Of a stretch of DNA of 64,000 bases, positions 1 through 10,770 are shown in pieces; position 1 is the first letter of the stretch; the number at the start of each line of letters is the position of its first letter. The notes below the pieces were generated by a model. The model saw only the letters and a list, made by a program, of their open reading frames with translations, searched no databases and was not told the origin of the DNA. The stretch is taken from NCBI RefSeq assembly GCF_033958435.1, contig NC_134139.1:205203501-205267500 (forward strand), read 5' to 3'. Position numbers and translations under genes: made by a program. Origin of the DNA: Carettochelys insculpta (Eukaryota > Chordata > Testudines > Carettochelyidae).

Positions 1-780
1 ATAAGAAAGTATCTATGTTCTGATCTGTTATTTTATGCATGTGTAGAGTTACAGGGATATGATAAATTTTTACTGCTTAAACCCTCTTTCATTTTTTTCA
101 AACCTTTTCTAGCAGATAAGAATTTACATTTTGCATTTTACATCTTGCATTTACATCTTGCATTTACATTTCCACTTCACATGAAATCCTAAACATAAAA
201 ATTTCCATTTTTAAAATGAGATATAAAACAAGGGACTGTATAATAATGTTTATTCCAATTATATTGTTTCTGATGTATTATTTGCAGTTCACCTCTTGCA
301 TAAGGATTGGGCCATAGTTTTAAATCTGAGGCCTTATTTTCCAGTTGATCAGTGCAGGCAAGATTTTATGAAATAATGTACCTTTATGGTCTCTCATTGA
401 TTATTGAAAAAAGAAAATTGTGTATTCTGTAATACGAGCACATTTACTCCCCAACAAATAGATGTACAAATATGCCCTGCTTGTCTTTGAAACTCAGAAA
501 ATTTGTTTGCCCAAGTGACTGAGTTCCCAGCTTATGGACACCAAGTAATCACAGGGCAAGACTGAGTCCTACATGTGTTTTGATATTCACATTAGGAATT
601 GCATTTTTTTCAAACATGTAGAAACAACATTCATCTGTGAATGAAATGGTGGTGTGTCACACAAGAAAATATCTTAAGTATGTAGCCCCTTCTCTTCACT
701 CGCCCAGTGTGATTTCTAGTGCAACTCGGGGAGACCAGGTCTGAGGCTCCTTGGTGTGCTTTTTATTAATGTGTGTGTAG
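1..780. other. AT-rich non-coding DNA, nothing recognised
   Basis: This stretch is AT-rich, with short homopolymers and no reading frame of note. A short imperfect repetition of the words TTGCATTT and ACATCTTG is visible around positions 125-170. I recognise no element or gene in it. Confidence 0.5.
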
Positions 781-828
781 CTCAGACCAGACCCACTCAG
801 ACAAACCACCAGGAACAGGTTTTATTCT

Positions 829-1175
829 GTAAAAAACACAAAACAGGATCACAGGTCAGCAGCCCCTCTTCTCTGCATGCAGCATGCATGCTGCTTCCAG
901 CTGAGTCTCTGCTGAGACTCTGTTAGGGGTAGAGGGTACATCTAACAGCGTAATCCCCCTTACAAACATGTCCTAACTCCCACAGTAACTAAGCTCCACA
1001 ACAGTCAAGTCCATGTGCTCCTTTTGTGTCACTTGAACTCTTATCTGGGTGCCCAAAAAACCCTTTTTGGCTCTACCTGTAAAAAAACACACAACGGGTT
1101 CAGCAGCCCCTCTTCTCTGCCTGCAGTCTGCGTGCTGCTTCCAGCTGCCAGTCTGTGCTGAGACCCTGCAGGGGC
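829..1175. repeat. Imperfect direct repeat of about 100 bp, two copies
   Basis: Two related segments, about 829-930 and 1079-1175, both run from an A-rich GTAAAAAA start through CAGCAGCCCCTCTTCTCTGC to a CTGCTTCCAGCTG block and a GCTGAGAC word. They lie about 250 bp apart in the same orientation. A TTTATTC word (an AATAAA signal in antisense) precedes the first copy. The arrangement could be part of an unrecognised LTR or a local duplication; I cannot name the family. Confidence 0.55.
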
Positions 1176-1797
1176 ACATCCTGACCAGGAACTAGGAAGT
1201 TCTGCCTGCATCCCACAACTGTGGTTCCTAGGGCTGCTGCTGAAATGCACTGGTCCTTGGGCTATAAATGGATCTGTGGTTATCTGCAGTTTCCCAAAGA
1301 TTGTGTTTCCATTTAAAAATAAATAAGAGTGTTTCGTGTCCTGACAGCAATGGATGATTTTCTGTTACATCTTACAAACCCATATTATGAGCTTTTTTAA
1401 TTTTAAAGGAAGCAAAATAACAGTACCAGGGATAACATTATAATACATAGTCTGCAGGGGTGATTGGCTTTATATTCTTTTGTGGTTGCCCTTCCTATCT
1501 AGTACAGAGCTGCAGAAACTTTCATCTACTATAGTTATCAATAGTAACTTGATATGAGCAGCTGTGAATGGAACATCAGTCTTTTCTGAAACAATTTTTA
1601 AACTGAGTTAAGCTGTTTATAAATAAATACTTTTAATTGTATATTATGCTCTGTCAGCATGCTCAGGGTGCTGAATAAGCAGTTAATATTCAACATAATT
1701 TAATAATAAAACAAAAGAATAATGTTTAAAATTGAAATAGTGTTAACAATTGACTTTCTACAGTCTTTCTATCACTTTATACTTAGCAAATTTAAGG

Positions 1798-1908
1798 AAC
1801 ATAGCTGCACACATTCAGTTGTTTATATATAACATAGCTGCACACATTCAGTTGTTTATATATAACATAGCTGCACACATTCAGTTGTTTATATATATAT
1901 ATATATAA
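1798..1908. repeat. 33-bp tandem repeat, three copies, then (AT)n
   Basis: A 33-bp unit beginning AACATAGCTGCACACATTCA repeats three times without visible change (1798-1830, 1831-1863, 1864-1896). It runs into a short AT dinucleotide run ending near 1908. Identity of the copies suggests recent expansion, so length variation between individuals is likely. Confidence 0.9.
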
Positions 1909-2184
1909 TAAAAAAATCTTACTGGTTGCCAGAGCTGGAGTTTGGGACCTCAGTACTTTCTTTGATAGGCACTCTTAGCCTTTGTGATTTTATAAATGCC
2001 AAGGCTATCTTCAGTTTTAATTTTAAATGCAAATATATTTTTATTAATAATAAACTTAAAAAGAATAAGTCTAATTTAGATTTGAGAAATATGTCTCAGA
2101 ACCAAACAGGAAGATTTAAAACAAAGATTAGGGTTGAAAGTATGATATAGTACTTTCTTCTTAAAAGTCATATATTATTCACAA

Positions 2185-2718
2185 TACATCATCATCATCA
2201 ATAACCGTGGGCTCAGTGCCCGTTGGTGTCTGATGCCTGTCTCACTGTTTCCTTCCATCTTTCCCTATCCAGTGCAGAGTGACTTAGTTTCTGTAGACTA
2301 GCTCCACACCAATCTACAACATCATCTATCCATTCTCTGTGGGGTCTGCCTCTCCTGTTCAAACCATCCATTATGCTGAATACTAGGGTCTTGATTTTTC
2401 ATTCGTTGTTCATTCTGCAATATGTCCAAATAGCTGTAGCCTCCGTTTTATAACCCTCTGCAGCAGGTTCTCTTTCGGCTGTATTTTCCTATATAATTCC
2501 TCATTTGTGATCTTCTGCATCCATCCTAGTCTCAGAATCTTTCTATAACATCTCCTTTCGAATGCCAATATTCTTCTTTTCGAATACCTCCTTCTGTAAT
2601 TTACTAAAGGCTGCATTTTGGACTCATGAAATCTAGCCTGCAGCGGTGCATGGGATTCTTCCATCCGAAGGGTAGGACTCTCCAATTGTTCTTGTTGAAC
2701 CCAGATTTCTTTTGGCAC
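2185..2718 (-). pseudogene. RTE-like LINE fragment, C-terminal end of RT protein
   Basis: Read on the minus strand, this encodes the C-terminal tail of a non-LTR retrotransposon polyprotein. Visible words are RRILAFERRCYRKILRLGW, then a MQKITNEELYRKI block, then LLQRVIKRRLQLFGHI. The same words recur on the + strand at 14.7-15.6 kb and 32.0-32.8 kb, so this is one dispersed family. The 3' end (low coordinates) carries a GATGAT-type simple tail, seen as CATCATCATCATCA near 2186, as is common in RTE-type LINEs. The frame is broken and it abuts a CR1 fragment at about 2720. Placing it in the RTE clade rests on the tail and on remembered similarity. Confidence 0.75.
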
Positions 2719-2719
2719 A

Positions 2720-3790
2720 AACCTCCATTTTGTCTAGGTTACACTGGACCTTATCTCTACCCTCCAGCATATCTTCTTCTCTCTGCCCAGATTAGAGTCG
2801 ACCGTGAACTTGGTGAGTGTGCATTCCATCCCCTCATCCAAATCGTTTATGAAGATGTTTGAGAAAACTGGCCCGAGGACCAACCCTTGGGCCACTCTGC
2901 TTGATACCATCTGCCAATGAGACATCAAGCCATTGATCACTACCCGTTGAGCCTGCCAGTCTAGCCAGTTCACTATCCACATTTATAGTCCGTTAATCCA
3001 AGCCATACTTCTTGCTAGCAACAATACTTTGGAAGACCATCTCCAAAGTTTGCTAAAGTCCGGGTGTATCAAGTCCATGGCTTTCCTCTTATCAATAGAG
3101 CTAGTTATCTCATCATAAAAGGCAATCAGGTTAGCCAGGCATGATTTGCCTTTCATGAATCCATGTTTACTGTTGTTAGTCACCTTTCTCTCCTCCAAGT
3201 GAATCCTCTCCAGATTCTCCTTCTTACTTTTTTTAAAAATGAGCACTACATTTGTTATTTTCCAGTTGTCTGGCACGTCCCCTGATCACTGAGTTTTCAA
3301 AGACTGGCCAATGGCTCTGCAGTCAGATTAGCAACTCTCTCAACACTCTCAGATGCATTAGATCTGGCCTCATGGACTCGTGCACAACCAACTTTTCTCA
3401 GTAGTCCTTAAGGTGTTCTATCATTACTGAAGACTGCTCACCTCTTCCTCATACTACGCTGCCTGAGACTGAACTTGTCTGTGAAGACCCAGGAAAAAAG
3501 AGCATTGAGTTTTTCACCTTTTTCCACGTTAAACACCCAGCTGTCACTACATTGCCTTTCCCAAACAGTTAGGGTCCCACACGTTTTCTAACAGCAGTCT
3601 TGTTGCCAACCCTTTTCACTACCCTTCATATCCCTTGCTAGCTCTACTCCATTTACATTTTGGCTTCCTGATCACACTCTGCTTCCTCAAGCAATATTTT
3701 TGTACTCCTCCCTAGTCATCTGTTCAAGTCTCCACTTTTTGTAAGTTTGCATTGTAGTATCACATCATGGTGTCAAATCAGAGGAGCACA
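2720..3790 (-). pseudogene. CR1-type LINE fragment, reverse transcriptase region
   Basis: Minus-strand translation gives CR1 reverse transcriptase text in order. A MPDNWKITNVVLIFKK start is followed by a HGFMKGKSCLANLIAFYDE block, a degraded DFSK segment, an INGLMSHWQMVSSRVAQG segment and VFSNIFINDLDEGMECTL. Stops and frame changes occur between the blocks, so the copy is dead. DNA from about 3300 to 3790 continues upstream in the same LINE with poorer preservation. CR1 is the dominant LINE of reptiles and birds. Confidence 0.8.
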
Positions 3791-5576
3791 AGTTTTTGAA
3801 GTGCTCCATGATGGATGTCACAGGAAGGAATCAATTATTTCCTCCTGTGGCAGCCCTCTTTTGCTTTTTTGTCTGTAGTTAAGGGAAAGAGGACTCCACT
3901 TGACTGATGTCCAAACACACTGACCTTAAAAGCCTTGAACTGTGACTGTTCAGAGGTCCATTTGGTGGACTTGGTACCTATTGCCTAAACTCTACTTTCA
4001 TTGGAACGTCCCACTTCCGACAGTATCCTTTCCAACAGTATTACATGACCCCATCAGCCTTCTCAAAAAAGTCAACATCACAGCTAGGTGTACAAATAAA
4101 GCCTTAAAAGAAGAAAGCCGTACAGACAAATATTATTGGAAAACGTCAGGAGGCTGAACATCATGACTCAAAGTACTTATTTTTATAAATTACAACTGTG
4201 ATGCCCATAATTATTCATATATGTTAGCTTTGTTCACTTATGCAAGGATTTCTACAGCATCATCATGACATTTGGGTGCCTAACAAATTAAAATAAGACA
4301 AATGTGGGCTCCATGAGTCTCCCTTTATCCTGCTCAGTACAAATTCCTTGGTAACTATCACTGACTTTGTTTCTGCTACTTAGGGGATGTTCACCCATTA
4401 ATAAAAGTAATCGCTAAAATGAATGGTTTAAAAAACAAGCTCCGAAACAAGCTTTGGCAAACTGTTAGGCAGTAGGTTTCATAGGTGGGTGCTCTTTATA
4501 ATGAATGATAAGAACTGACAACAGGAATATAATAGGTGAAAGGCTGCTAAATTTAACCTCAGAATGACAAAACATGTCAAGATAGTAAAATCGTTTCTTA
4601 AGGATTAAGAGAATGTTCTTGTAAATGACATGTATGAGCAATGGTACCATAATCAAACAACCAAAATAGTGAATCAGTATTTTTATGGATTTGTATTATG
4701 TAAGAACTTTTTAAGGCGGACAAGAAGAAAGATCAGGAACGTGCCAGGTATGGCACAGGGAAAATAGAGGGGAAATCTAGTGATAATTGATGTCTGCATG
4801 ATAATTCAAGATGTATAAGGATAAATAGGAAGAGCTAGAAATACGAGTGAATAGTCACTGTTAAAAGTAATTGGCATCAGGGGCATAGTGGGATAATTTA
4901 CATGGCTGGAATATTGGTATAGAAAGTTACTGCTTGTACAGGATGGACAGCTAGGAAAAAAGAAAGCAAGCGTTGCTTTGTATATCAGTGACGTATACCC
5001 TTGTAATGAGTTTGATATAGAAGTGTTAGGCAGAGGTGCTGACATTTTTTAGGTGGGAATAAAAGGGATACAAAACAAAGAGATCTGCATCAGAGCAAAA
5101 CAAAAAACTCAACAACAACAAAAAAAAACCAGAACAAAAACTCCCACAGCATGAGGTCTCTTTACTTCACCTGACCCCCTGTTTGTCTTGATTTTTCAGT
5201 TCACAATGCTTTTTAAAACTCTAAAAAGAAGGAAGCCCCTGCAACACTCCAGCCCTCCTTTTCCTGCCCATCTCACTCTTTGCACCTGAGAATACAAAAG
5301 CAGCAGCTCTTGGACTCTGGGGGAGTGTTCTTGACCTAAAGAGTTTGGTCAGTACTGCTGTTGAGGGTATGTGGTGAATTCTTTTGCTTTACATCTTAGA
5401 TAATTTGTTAAGTTATGCGCCAGAAAGCATTTTATCTTTATTTTTCTTGTAATCATTTCTTAGTCTTCATGTCTCATTGCTTGTACTCACTTAAGTTTAT
5501 TATTCTAAAAAGAGAATTTGTTTTATTGTTTCATCTAATCCAGTGTGTTTACATTGGTGTGTCTGTATAACTCCAC
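3791..5576. other. Unassigned AT-rich DNA
   Basis: No gene or named repeat is recognised here. An A-rich run lies near 5096-5136. Short open frames in this stretch are isolated, start in AT-rich DNA and show no recognisable motif. Confidence 0.45.
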
Positions 5577-5579
5577 TTA

Positions 5580-6027
5580 GGCTGTGTCTACACTACTACC
5601 CTCCTTAGAAGGGAGGATGGTAAGTCGGGTGTTGGGAGTTTATTAATGAAGTGCTGCAGTGCATATGCAGCACTTCATTAAGCATATTTCCCCACACCCC
5701 CGGCAACTTCAGAGTTTTAAACTTCTAAGTGCCAGCTCGCGTCTAGCCACGGCTCACCCACCTGTCCTTCAAAATCCCTTTACTCCTCAAAATTTTGAGG
5801 AGTAAAGGGACTTTGAAGTTGCCCCGGCACTTTGAAGTACTGGCGGGTGAGCTGCGGAGAGACCCAAGCTGATACTTTGAAGTTTAAAACTTTGAAGTTG
5901 CCGGGGGGTCGGGGGGGGGATTTGCTTAATGAAGTGCTGCATATGCATCGCAGCACTTCATTAATAAACTCCCAAAACCCTACTTACTATCCTCCCTTCA
6001 AAGGAGGGAGATAGTGTAGACAAGCCC
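5580..6027. mobile_element. Harbinger-type MITE (about 448 bp)
   Basis: The ends match as inverted repeats: GGCTGTGTCTACACTA on the left and, on the complement of the right end, GGCTTGTCTACACTAT. Flanking TTA triplets (5577-5579 and 6028-6030) give a 3-bp target duplication. The element is a large imperfect hairpin: AATGAAGTGCTGC near 5647 pairs with GCAGCACTTCATT near 5951, and TTTGAAGTTGCC words face each other in the middle. No transposase is inside. Terminal word and 3-bp duplication fit the PIF/Harbinger superfamily. Confidence 0.8.
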
Positions 6028-6030
6028 TTA

Positions 6031-6399
6031 GGAGTAGCAAGTTGTGTATATTATTTCTTTGCATGGCTAAGGGACATAATATATCTGGACTGCCAAAGAG
6101 ACGGCTGAGCAGTACAATAAATACATTGCTGAGGGAAGTAAGAGATTGGGAGTTTGTTGCAGTCATCTTGCAGTCTAACCATGGCTGGTGACTGCCAGGT
6201 GGCAGTTACAGAAACATCCGGGAGCTACCTGCATGCTGGCAAACTGTTTGTGAGTGGTGTAGGTTGGGAGTTGTAATAGTAGAACATTTCAAGTCCAGAG
6301 TGACACAGCCCCACTTCTCTGGATTGTGCCTAGTATATCACAGTAGATGATCAAGATGTAATGTTTAAAAGTAGAGAGAACAGATTTCTGTTAGTCAAG
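6031..6399. other. Unassigned DNA upstream of the RTE-like LINE
   Basis: No recognisable coding motif is seen. It may be the 5' part of the RTE-like LINE that becomes recognisable from about 6400, but I cannot show this. Confidence 0.35.
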
Positions 6400-6846
6400 G
6401 AGAGGGATGACCAGGCATGGACAAACTTTTAAAACAGATGTACAAAAGAAAGGAAAGATTTTATAGACGCTGTGAAGGGAAAGAAAATGTGAGATCTGTA
6501 TTACAGTTTGACATGGTGTCTGATGGAGAGGGCAGACTGGAATATGACCTTGAAGATGTGAGTCTGAGTGACAATGAAGACAACAGTTTTTAACAGATGT
6601 ATGATGGAATATTTGTGGAGGAAGATAAGAAATTGAGCAGACTGTTCCAGAAGAAGAGAAAATCAATAAGAAATGGATTATGCAGGAGACACTGAAGTTA
6701 GTCCAAGAGAAGAGAGTATTAAAGATCAGAAGGGATGTTTCTGAGAAGGTGGAACAGCAATATGGGGTGAAATGCAATGAGGTAGGGAAAGTAGCCAGAA
6801 GGGAAGGGATAAAGCAAAATGGTTAGAGGAGCAGCATGAACATATA

Positions 6847-7121
6847 GGTTGTGGACACACTTGGCCAAAACTTCTAAATGGCCATGCAAATAGCCATTTC
6901 GAAGATTACTGATGAGGTGCTAAACTGAATATTCAGTGCCTCATTAGCATTAGGATGCTTCTGGCTGCGGCGCTTCGAAAGTGGCACTTTTGCAGCACCG
7001 CAGCTGGAAGTGTCCTAATGCTAATGAGGCGCTGAATATTCAATTTAGTGCCTCATTAGTAATCTTCGAAATGGCCATTTGCATGGCCATTTCGAAGTTT
7101 TGGCCAAGTGTGGCCACAGCC
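6847..7121. mobile_element. Palindromic MITE, 275 bp, with ATA target duplication
   Basis: The left end GGTTGTGGACACACTTGGCC and the complement of the right end GGCTGTGGCCACACTTGGCC match almost throughout. ATA triplets flank both ends (6844-6846, 7122-7124). The whole element is a near-perfect fold-back with arms of about 130 bp. CATTTCGAAGATTACTGATG faces CATTAGTAATCTTCGAAATG. It carries no gene. The 3-bp duplication places it with PIF/Harbinger-type MITEs, and it sits inside the RTE-like LINE. Confidence 0.85.
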
Positions 7122-7254
7122 ATAGAGAGGTACCATGGCGAATGTAAGGCCATGGAGGTGTAGAAGATGATAAGAAATATTAATAGGAAGAGGCAGCCAA
7201 AGCAGATGGTAATCAAAGACAACAATGAAGAGGTGCTCATGAACAAGGAGAAGG

Positions 7255-7440
7255 TTCTTCTTCGAGTGTCCCCGTGGGTGCTCCACATTAGGTGTCGGGC
7301 TCGCCCGGCGCCGCAGATCGGATCTTCCAAGCAGTTTCTGCCGGACCGCGCATGCGCCGGTGCGCGCTGCTCCCCCGCGCGCTCCCGGCCATGTGCGCGA
7401 TCCGGTCCCCGCCAGTTCCTCTTAACCGCCGTCGGCTGCA
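7255..7440 (+). repeat. Left terminal inverted repeat of DIRS copy A
   Basis: The segment is repeated in inverse orientation at about 13045-13215. It is GC-rich and CpG-rich, unlike the AT-rich host DNA, and holds a perfect GCGCATGCGC palindrome at 7348-7357. In DIRS elements this terminal repeat acts as promoter and as guide for rebuilding the element ends. Confidence 0.9.
7348..7357. promoter_or_regulatory. NRF1-like palindrome in left ITR, copy A
   Basis: The 10-bp word GCGCATGCGC matches the core recognition palindrome of the vertebrate factor NRF1. It lies in the CpG-rich terminal repeat, where transcription of the element would begin. The same word is present in the other three terminal repeats of the two DIRS copies. 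Binding is inferred from the match only. Confidence 0.45.
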
Positions 7441-7744
7441 GACGGAATCCAACTAGGCTAAGGCCAAGTAGTGTATTCAACGACTTTATCTGTTTTTTTC
7501 TTAAAGTTTTTTTCAGGCACTTAGGCTACTATAAGCTAGCCGGTTGTTATTTTGTAAAAAAAAAAAAAAAAAAAAAAAACAACGAACAAGCTAGGAGAGG
7601 GACAGCTCAGCCAGTCCCAGTAACAAGCGCTGGAGGCCAGGAGCTAGGGCTATCAGCCCTCCTGCTAAGGCAGGCCATCGGACGGGGAAAACGGCACAAA
7701 GAAGGTGCTAAGTACCCACTTAAAAACACAAAGACTCACCAACA

Positions 7745-9290
7745 ATGTCCTCTTCAGGCTTTAAAAAAAAAAAAAAAAAGAAAAAAAAAATGCTGCTTCT
7801 TGATAAGGCCCTCCAGCCAGAAGCGCCGGAGCGGCCGCAGCAGGAGGGACCCTCCGGGGCCCTTAAAAGGAAAGCTGCCTCCCTCACTCCATCAGCGCAG
7901 AAACGGAGGAAAGTATCTCCAGCCCGATCCCTGCCGGCAGCAACGGCGAGCGGGACGGGAGGAGCAAGCAGCCCCCAGCCGCAGCAACAGCTGATCGGCG
8001 GCGGCACGGAGAGCCACGTGGAAACGGCTCAGCCTCTGATACTCAGCCAGCCGCCTCGCACCGCAGGCAGGGCGGCGGCTAAGCAAACGCCGGTACCGGC
8101 GGCACCGCAGGCAGCGGCACCGACCCCCGGGGAACCGGCGGTGCAGAGCGCGCAGGCACGCAGCCTGCCGGCACCGGAGGACACCGCACATGCGGCATCG
8201 CCCTCGAGCGTGCCGAGCTCGGCGCGGACGGGGCCGGAATCCCCTGTATGCTCCCCAGCCTGATCCCTGCCGGCAGCAACAGCGAGCGGGACGGGAGGAG
8301 CGAGCAGCCCCCAGCCGCAGCAACAGTTGATCGGCGGCGGCACGGAGAGCCACGTGGAAGCAGCTCAGCCTCCGATAATCAGCCAGCCGCCCCGCACCGC
8401 AGGCAGGGCGGCGGCTAAACAAGCGCTGGTACCAGCGGCACCGCGGGCAGCGGCACCGACCCCTGGGGAACCGGTGGTGCAGAGCGTGCAGGCACGTAGC
8501 CTGCCGGCACTGGAGGACACCGCACGTGCGGCACCGCCCTTGAGCGTGCCGAGCTCGGTGCGGACGCCGGAATGCCCTGTATGCCCCCCAGCCCGATCCC
8601 TGCCGGCAGCAACAACGAGCGGGACGGGAGGAGCGAGCAGCCCCCAGCCGCAGCAACAGCTGATCGGCGGCGGCACGGAGAGCCACGTGCAAGCGGCTCA
8701 CCCTTCGATAATCAGCCAGCCGCCCCGCACCGCAGGCAGGGCGGCAGCTAAACAAGCGCCGGTACCACCGACCCCCGGAAAACCGGCGGTGCAGAGCGCG
8801 CAGGCACGCAGCCTGCCGGCACCGAAGGACACCGCACGTGCGGCACCGACTTCGAGTGTGCCGAGCTCGGTGCGGACGGGGCCGGGATCCCCTGTATGTC
8901 AGGGGCAGAGTTACCTCCTCAAGGGAGGGGGAAGACTGCACACAAGAGGAGGCATTGCAGCCCCTCTCCGCACAGGGCTGTGTAGTTGCTTTCTCACAGC
9001 CCTCCGCTATGTTGCAGACTCCAACTAGAAGGCAGGGGTCCCCCCCCTCTTGGCCTACCCGGAGCCCCCTTCTCCATTTCTGCAACCAGCCTCACCCTGG
9101 CTGGGACCACCTCCACCCTTCCTGGGATTTGAACCGCTGGACTATTAGGCAAAGTCGCTCTCTCCAGGGTCTCGACGGTCTCCCTCCCCCAGACGCAAAG
9201 GGTATGCACCAAGGGAGTGGTCTAGGTCACCTTCCCAAGACCAGTGCTTATACTGCCGTGGTCGCCCCTACCACGCAGGGCATAGACACC
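7745..9290 (+). pseudogene. DIRS gag-like region, copy A (broken)
   Basis: The start ATG at 7745 opens an MSSSG leader followed by a lysine run encoded by poly-A. A KALQPEAPERPQQ block and three Pro/Ala/Gln-rich repeats of about 112 residues follow (7920-8255, 8256-8588, 8589-8895), each with QPQQQLIGGG and QPPRTAGRAAAKQ words. A CGA-to-TGA change at 8261-8263 stops the frame at the start of repeat two. Compared with copy B about 140 bp is missing just after the lysine run, removing a Cys-x2-Cys segment. Near 9242-9292 a CLYC-x-H-type knuckle (CLYCRGRPYHAGHRHH) is kept. Function as a capsid-like nucleic-acid-binding protein is inferred from position and motifs. Confidence 0.7.
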
Positions 9291-9389
9291 ATCGGCAATC
9301 TACTAGGGAAAGATCCCTACGAACGATCTCGTACCCCCGAGGGCAATTGTGACCGGGGACAGAGACTTAAGCATCTCAGGGGGGACTGG

Positions 9390-10148
9390 TTATGGAACCC
9401 CGAGATTTTTCCTCGCACACCTCTAGTGAGAGGGTGTACCATCATCAGCAGGAACCGGAAGGGTCCAGAAAGACGTACCCCAGCGGTTCCTCGCTTTCCT
9501 CCCCGGATGAGGCTACAGCCCCGGGGGGCGTCCATCCTCCGGACGATCTCAAACAGTTCCAAGAGCTGTTTTACGAGGGTGGCCTTCATGCAAGGCTTCC
9601 AGACAGCAAAGGTGCAAGAGCAACACCATAAGCTCCTCAAAATCTGAGACCTCCGGCCTCCTCCAAAATAGCAATACCGCTGATGACGCAATCTTGGAGT
9701 CTGCCACTATGATATGGCAGACTCCTGCGACTATTCCGCCTGTCCACAAAAGAGCGAAAAAAAAAAAAAATACTTCGTGCCCACGAAGGGCATGGAGTTC
9801 CTGTTCAGCCACCCACAACCAAATTCTTTGGTGGTGGAGTCGTCGCAACGTGGGGGAATAAACAAACATGCCAAAAAGCTAGAGCTGTTGGGCAGAAAGG
9901 TCTACTCCTCCTCCACGCTACTGTTGCCAATGGCAAATTACGCAGCGCATCTAGCGAACCATAATTTCAACAACCACATTAGGTTGACCTCCCTCATGGA
10001 CTCGCTTCCAGAGGGCACGAAACCAGTGCTCAAGGCCATCATCCGACCATTTTATAACCAGTGGCAAAGGATCACCACAGACACATGGGTGCTGGAGATC
10101 ATAGCCACGGGGTACGCCATCCCCTCCCAGTTGCTCCCACCGCCATGA
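9390..10148 (+). pseudogene. DIRS gag C-terminal domain joined to RT N-terminus, copy A
   Basis: After a frame change, the text DDLKQFQELF (near 9540) and a KKYFVPTKGMEFLFSHPQPN block (near 9765) match the conserved C-terminal part of DIRS gag. It ends with KLELLGRKVYSSSTLLL and PEGTKPVLKAI. Directly after this comes RPFYNQWQRITTDTWVLEII, which belongs to the N-terminus of the DIRS reverse transcriptase. The intervening portion normally present in DIRS elements seems to be absent, and copy B has the same join. The frame stops at 10146-10148. The fusion is inferred from family knowledge and needs alignment. Confidence 0.65.
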
Positions 10149-10189
10149 CCTCCACCCGGGGCCCCACCTCCAGGAGACCTCCCATGTAG

Positions 10190-10770
10190 CGAGGCTCAAG
10201 CAGGAGGTAGACCATCTCATGCTCGTAGGGGCAGTGGAAAGAGTGCCGGAGCAACTGCAAGGGAGAGGGTTCTACTCGAGGTACTTCCTCACGGGGAGGT
10301 CCATCTTAGATTTTCGAGGCCTCACCGGTACCTGCGCAAGCAACGTTTTCGGATGATCACAAACGCCTCCATCCTTACGGCACTAGACGATGGAGATTGT
10401 TTCGCAGCCCTCGACTTACAGGGTCCTACCGTTTGGGCTCTCCTCAGCCCCCAGAGTCTTCACCAAGACCTTGGCAGTGGTGTCAGCCTACCTGCACAGA
10501 CAGGGGGTATTTATATTCCAGTATCTGAATGACTGCCTACTCAAAGGGGCCTCAAAGGAGGAGGTACTACGCATAATATGTGTCACAGCAGGCACGTTCT
10601 CTTCGCTCGGCCTGCTTATCAATCTGACAAAATCAAAGACAGACCCCACATAGGACATAGAGTTCGTAGGGGCACGCATAAATTCTATTACAGCGAGGGC
10701 GTATCTACCAGAGACTCGCTTTCGGGCCATCGGCTCCCTCGCGCAAGGCTTCACCTTCAGCCCTATGGTG
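10190..10770 (+). pseudogene. DIRS reverse transcriptase remnant, copy A, YLND active site
   Basis: The RT text continues with EVDHLMLVGAVERVPEQLQ, RYLRKQRFRMITNASIL and a motif-A-like ALDLQ. It then jumps to VLPFGLSSAPRVFTKTL (motif B) and FQYLNDCLLKGAS (motif C). The usual residues between motif A and motif B are missing in both copies. Motif C reads Tyr-Leu-Asn-Asp (10522-10533) where copy B has Tyr-Leu-Asp-Asp, so the first catalytic aspartate is replaced. A Trp before motif A is also Cys here (DGDC, near 10391). The protein would be inactive. Confidence 0.85.
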
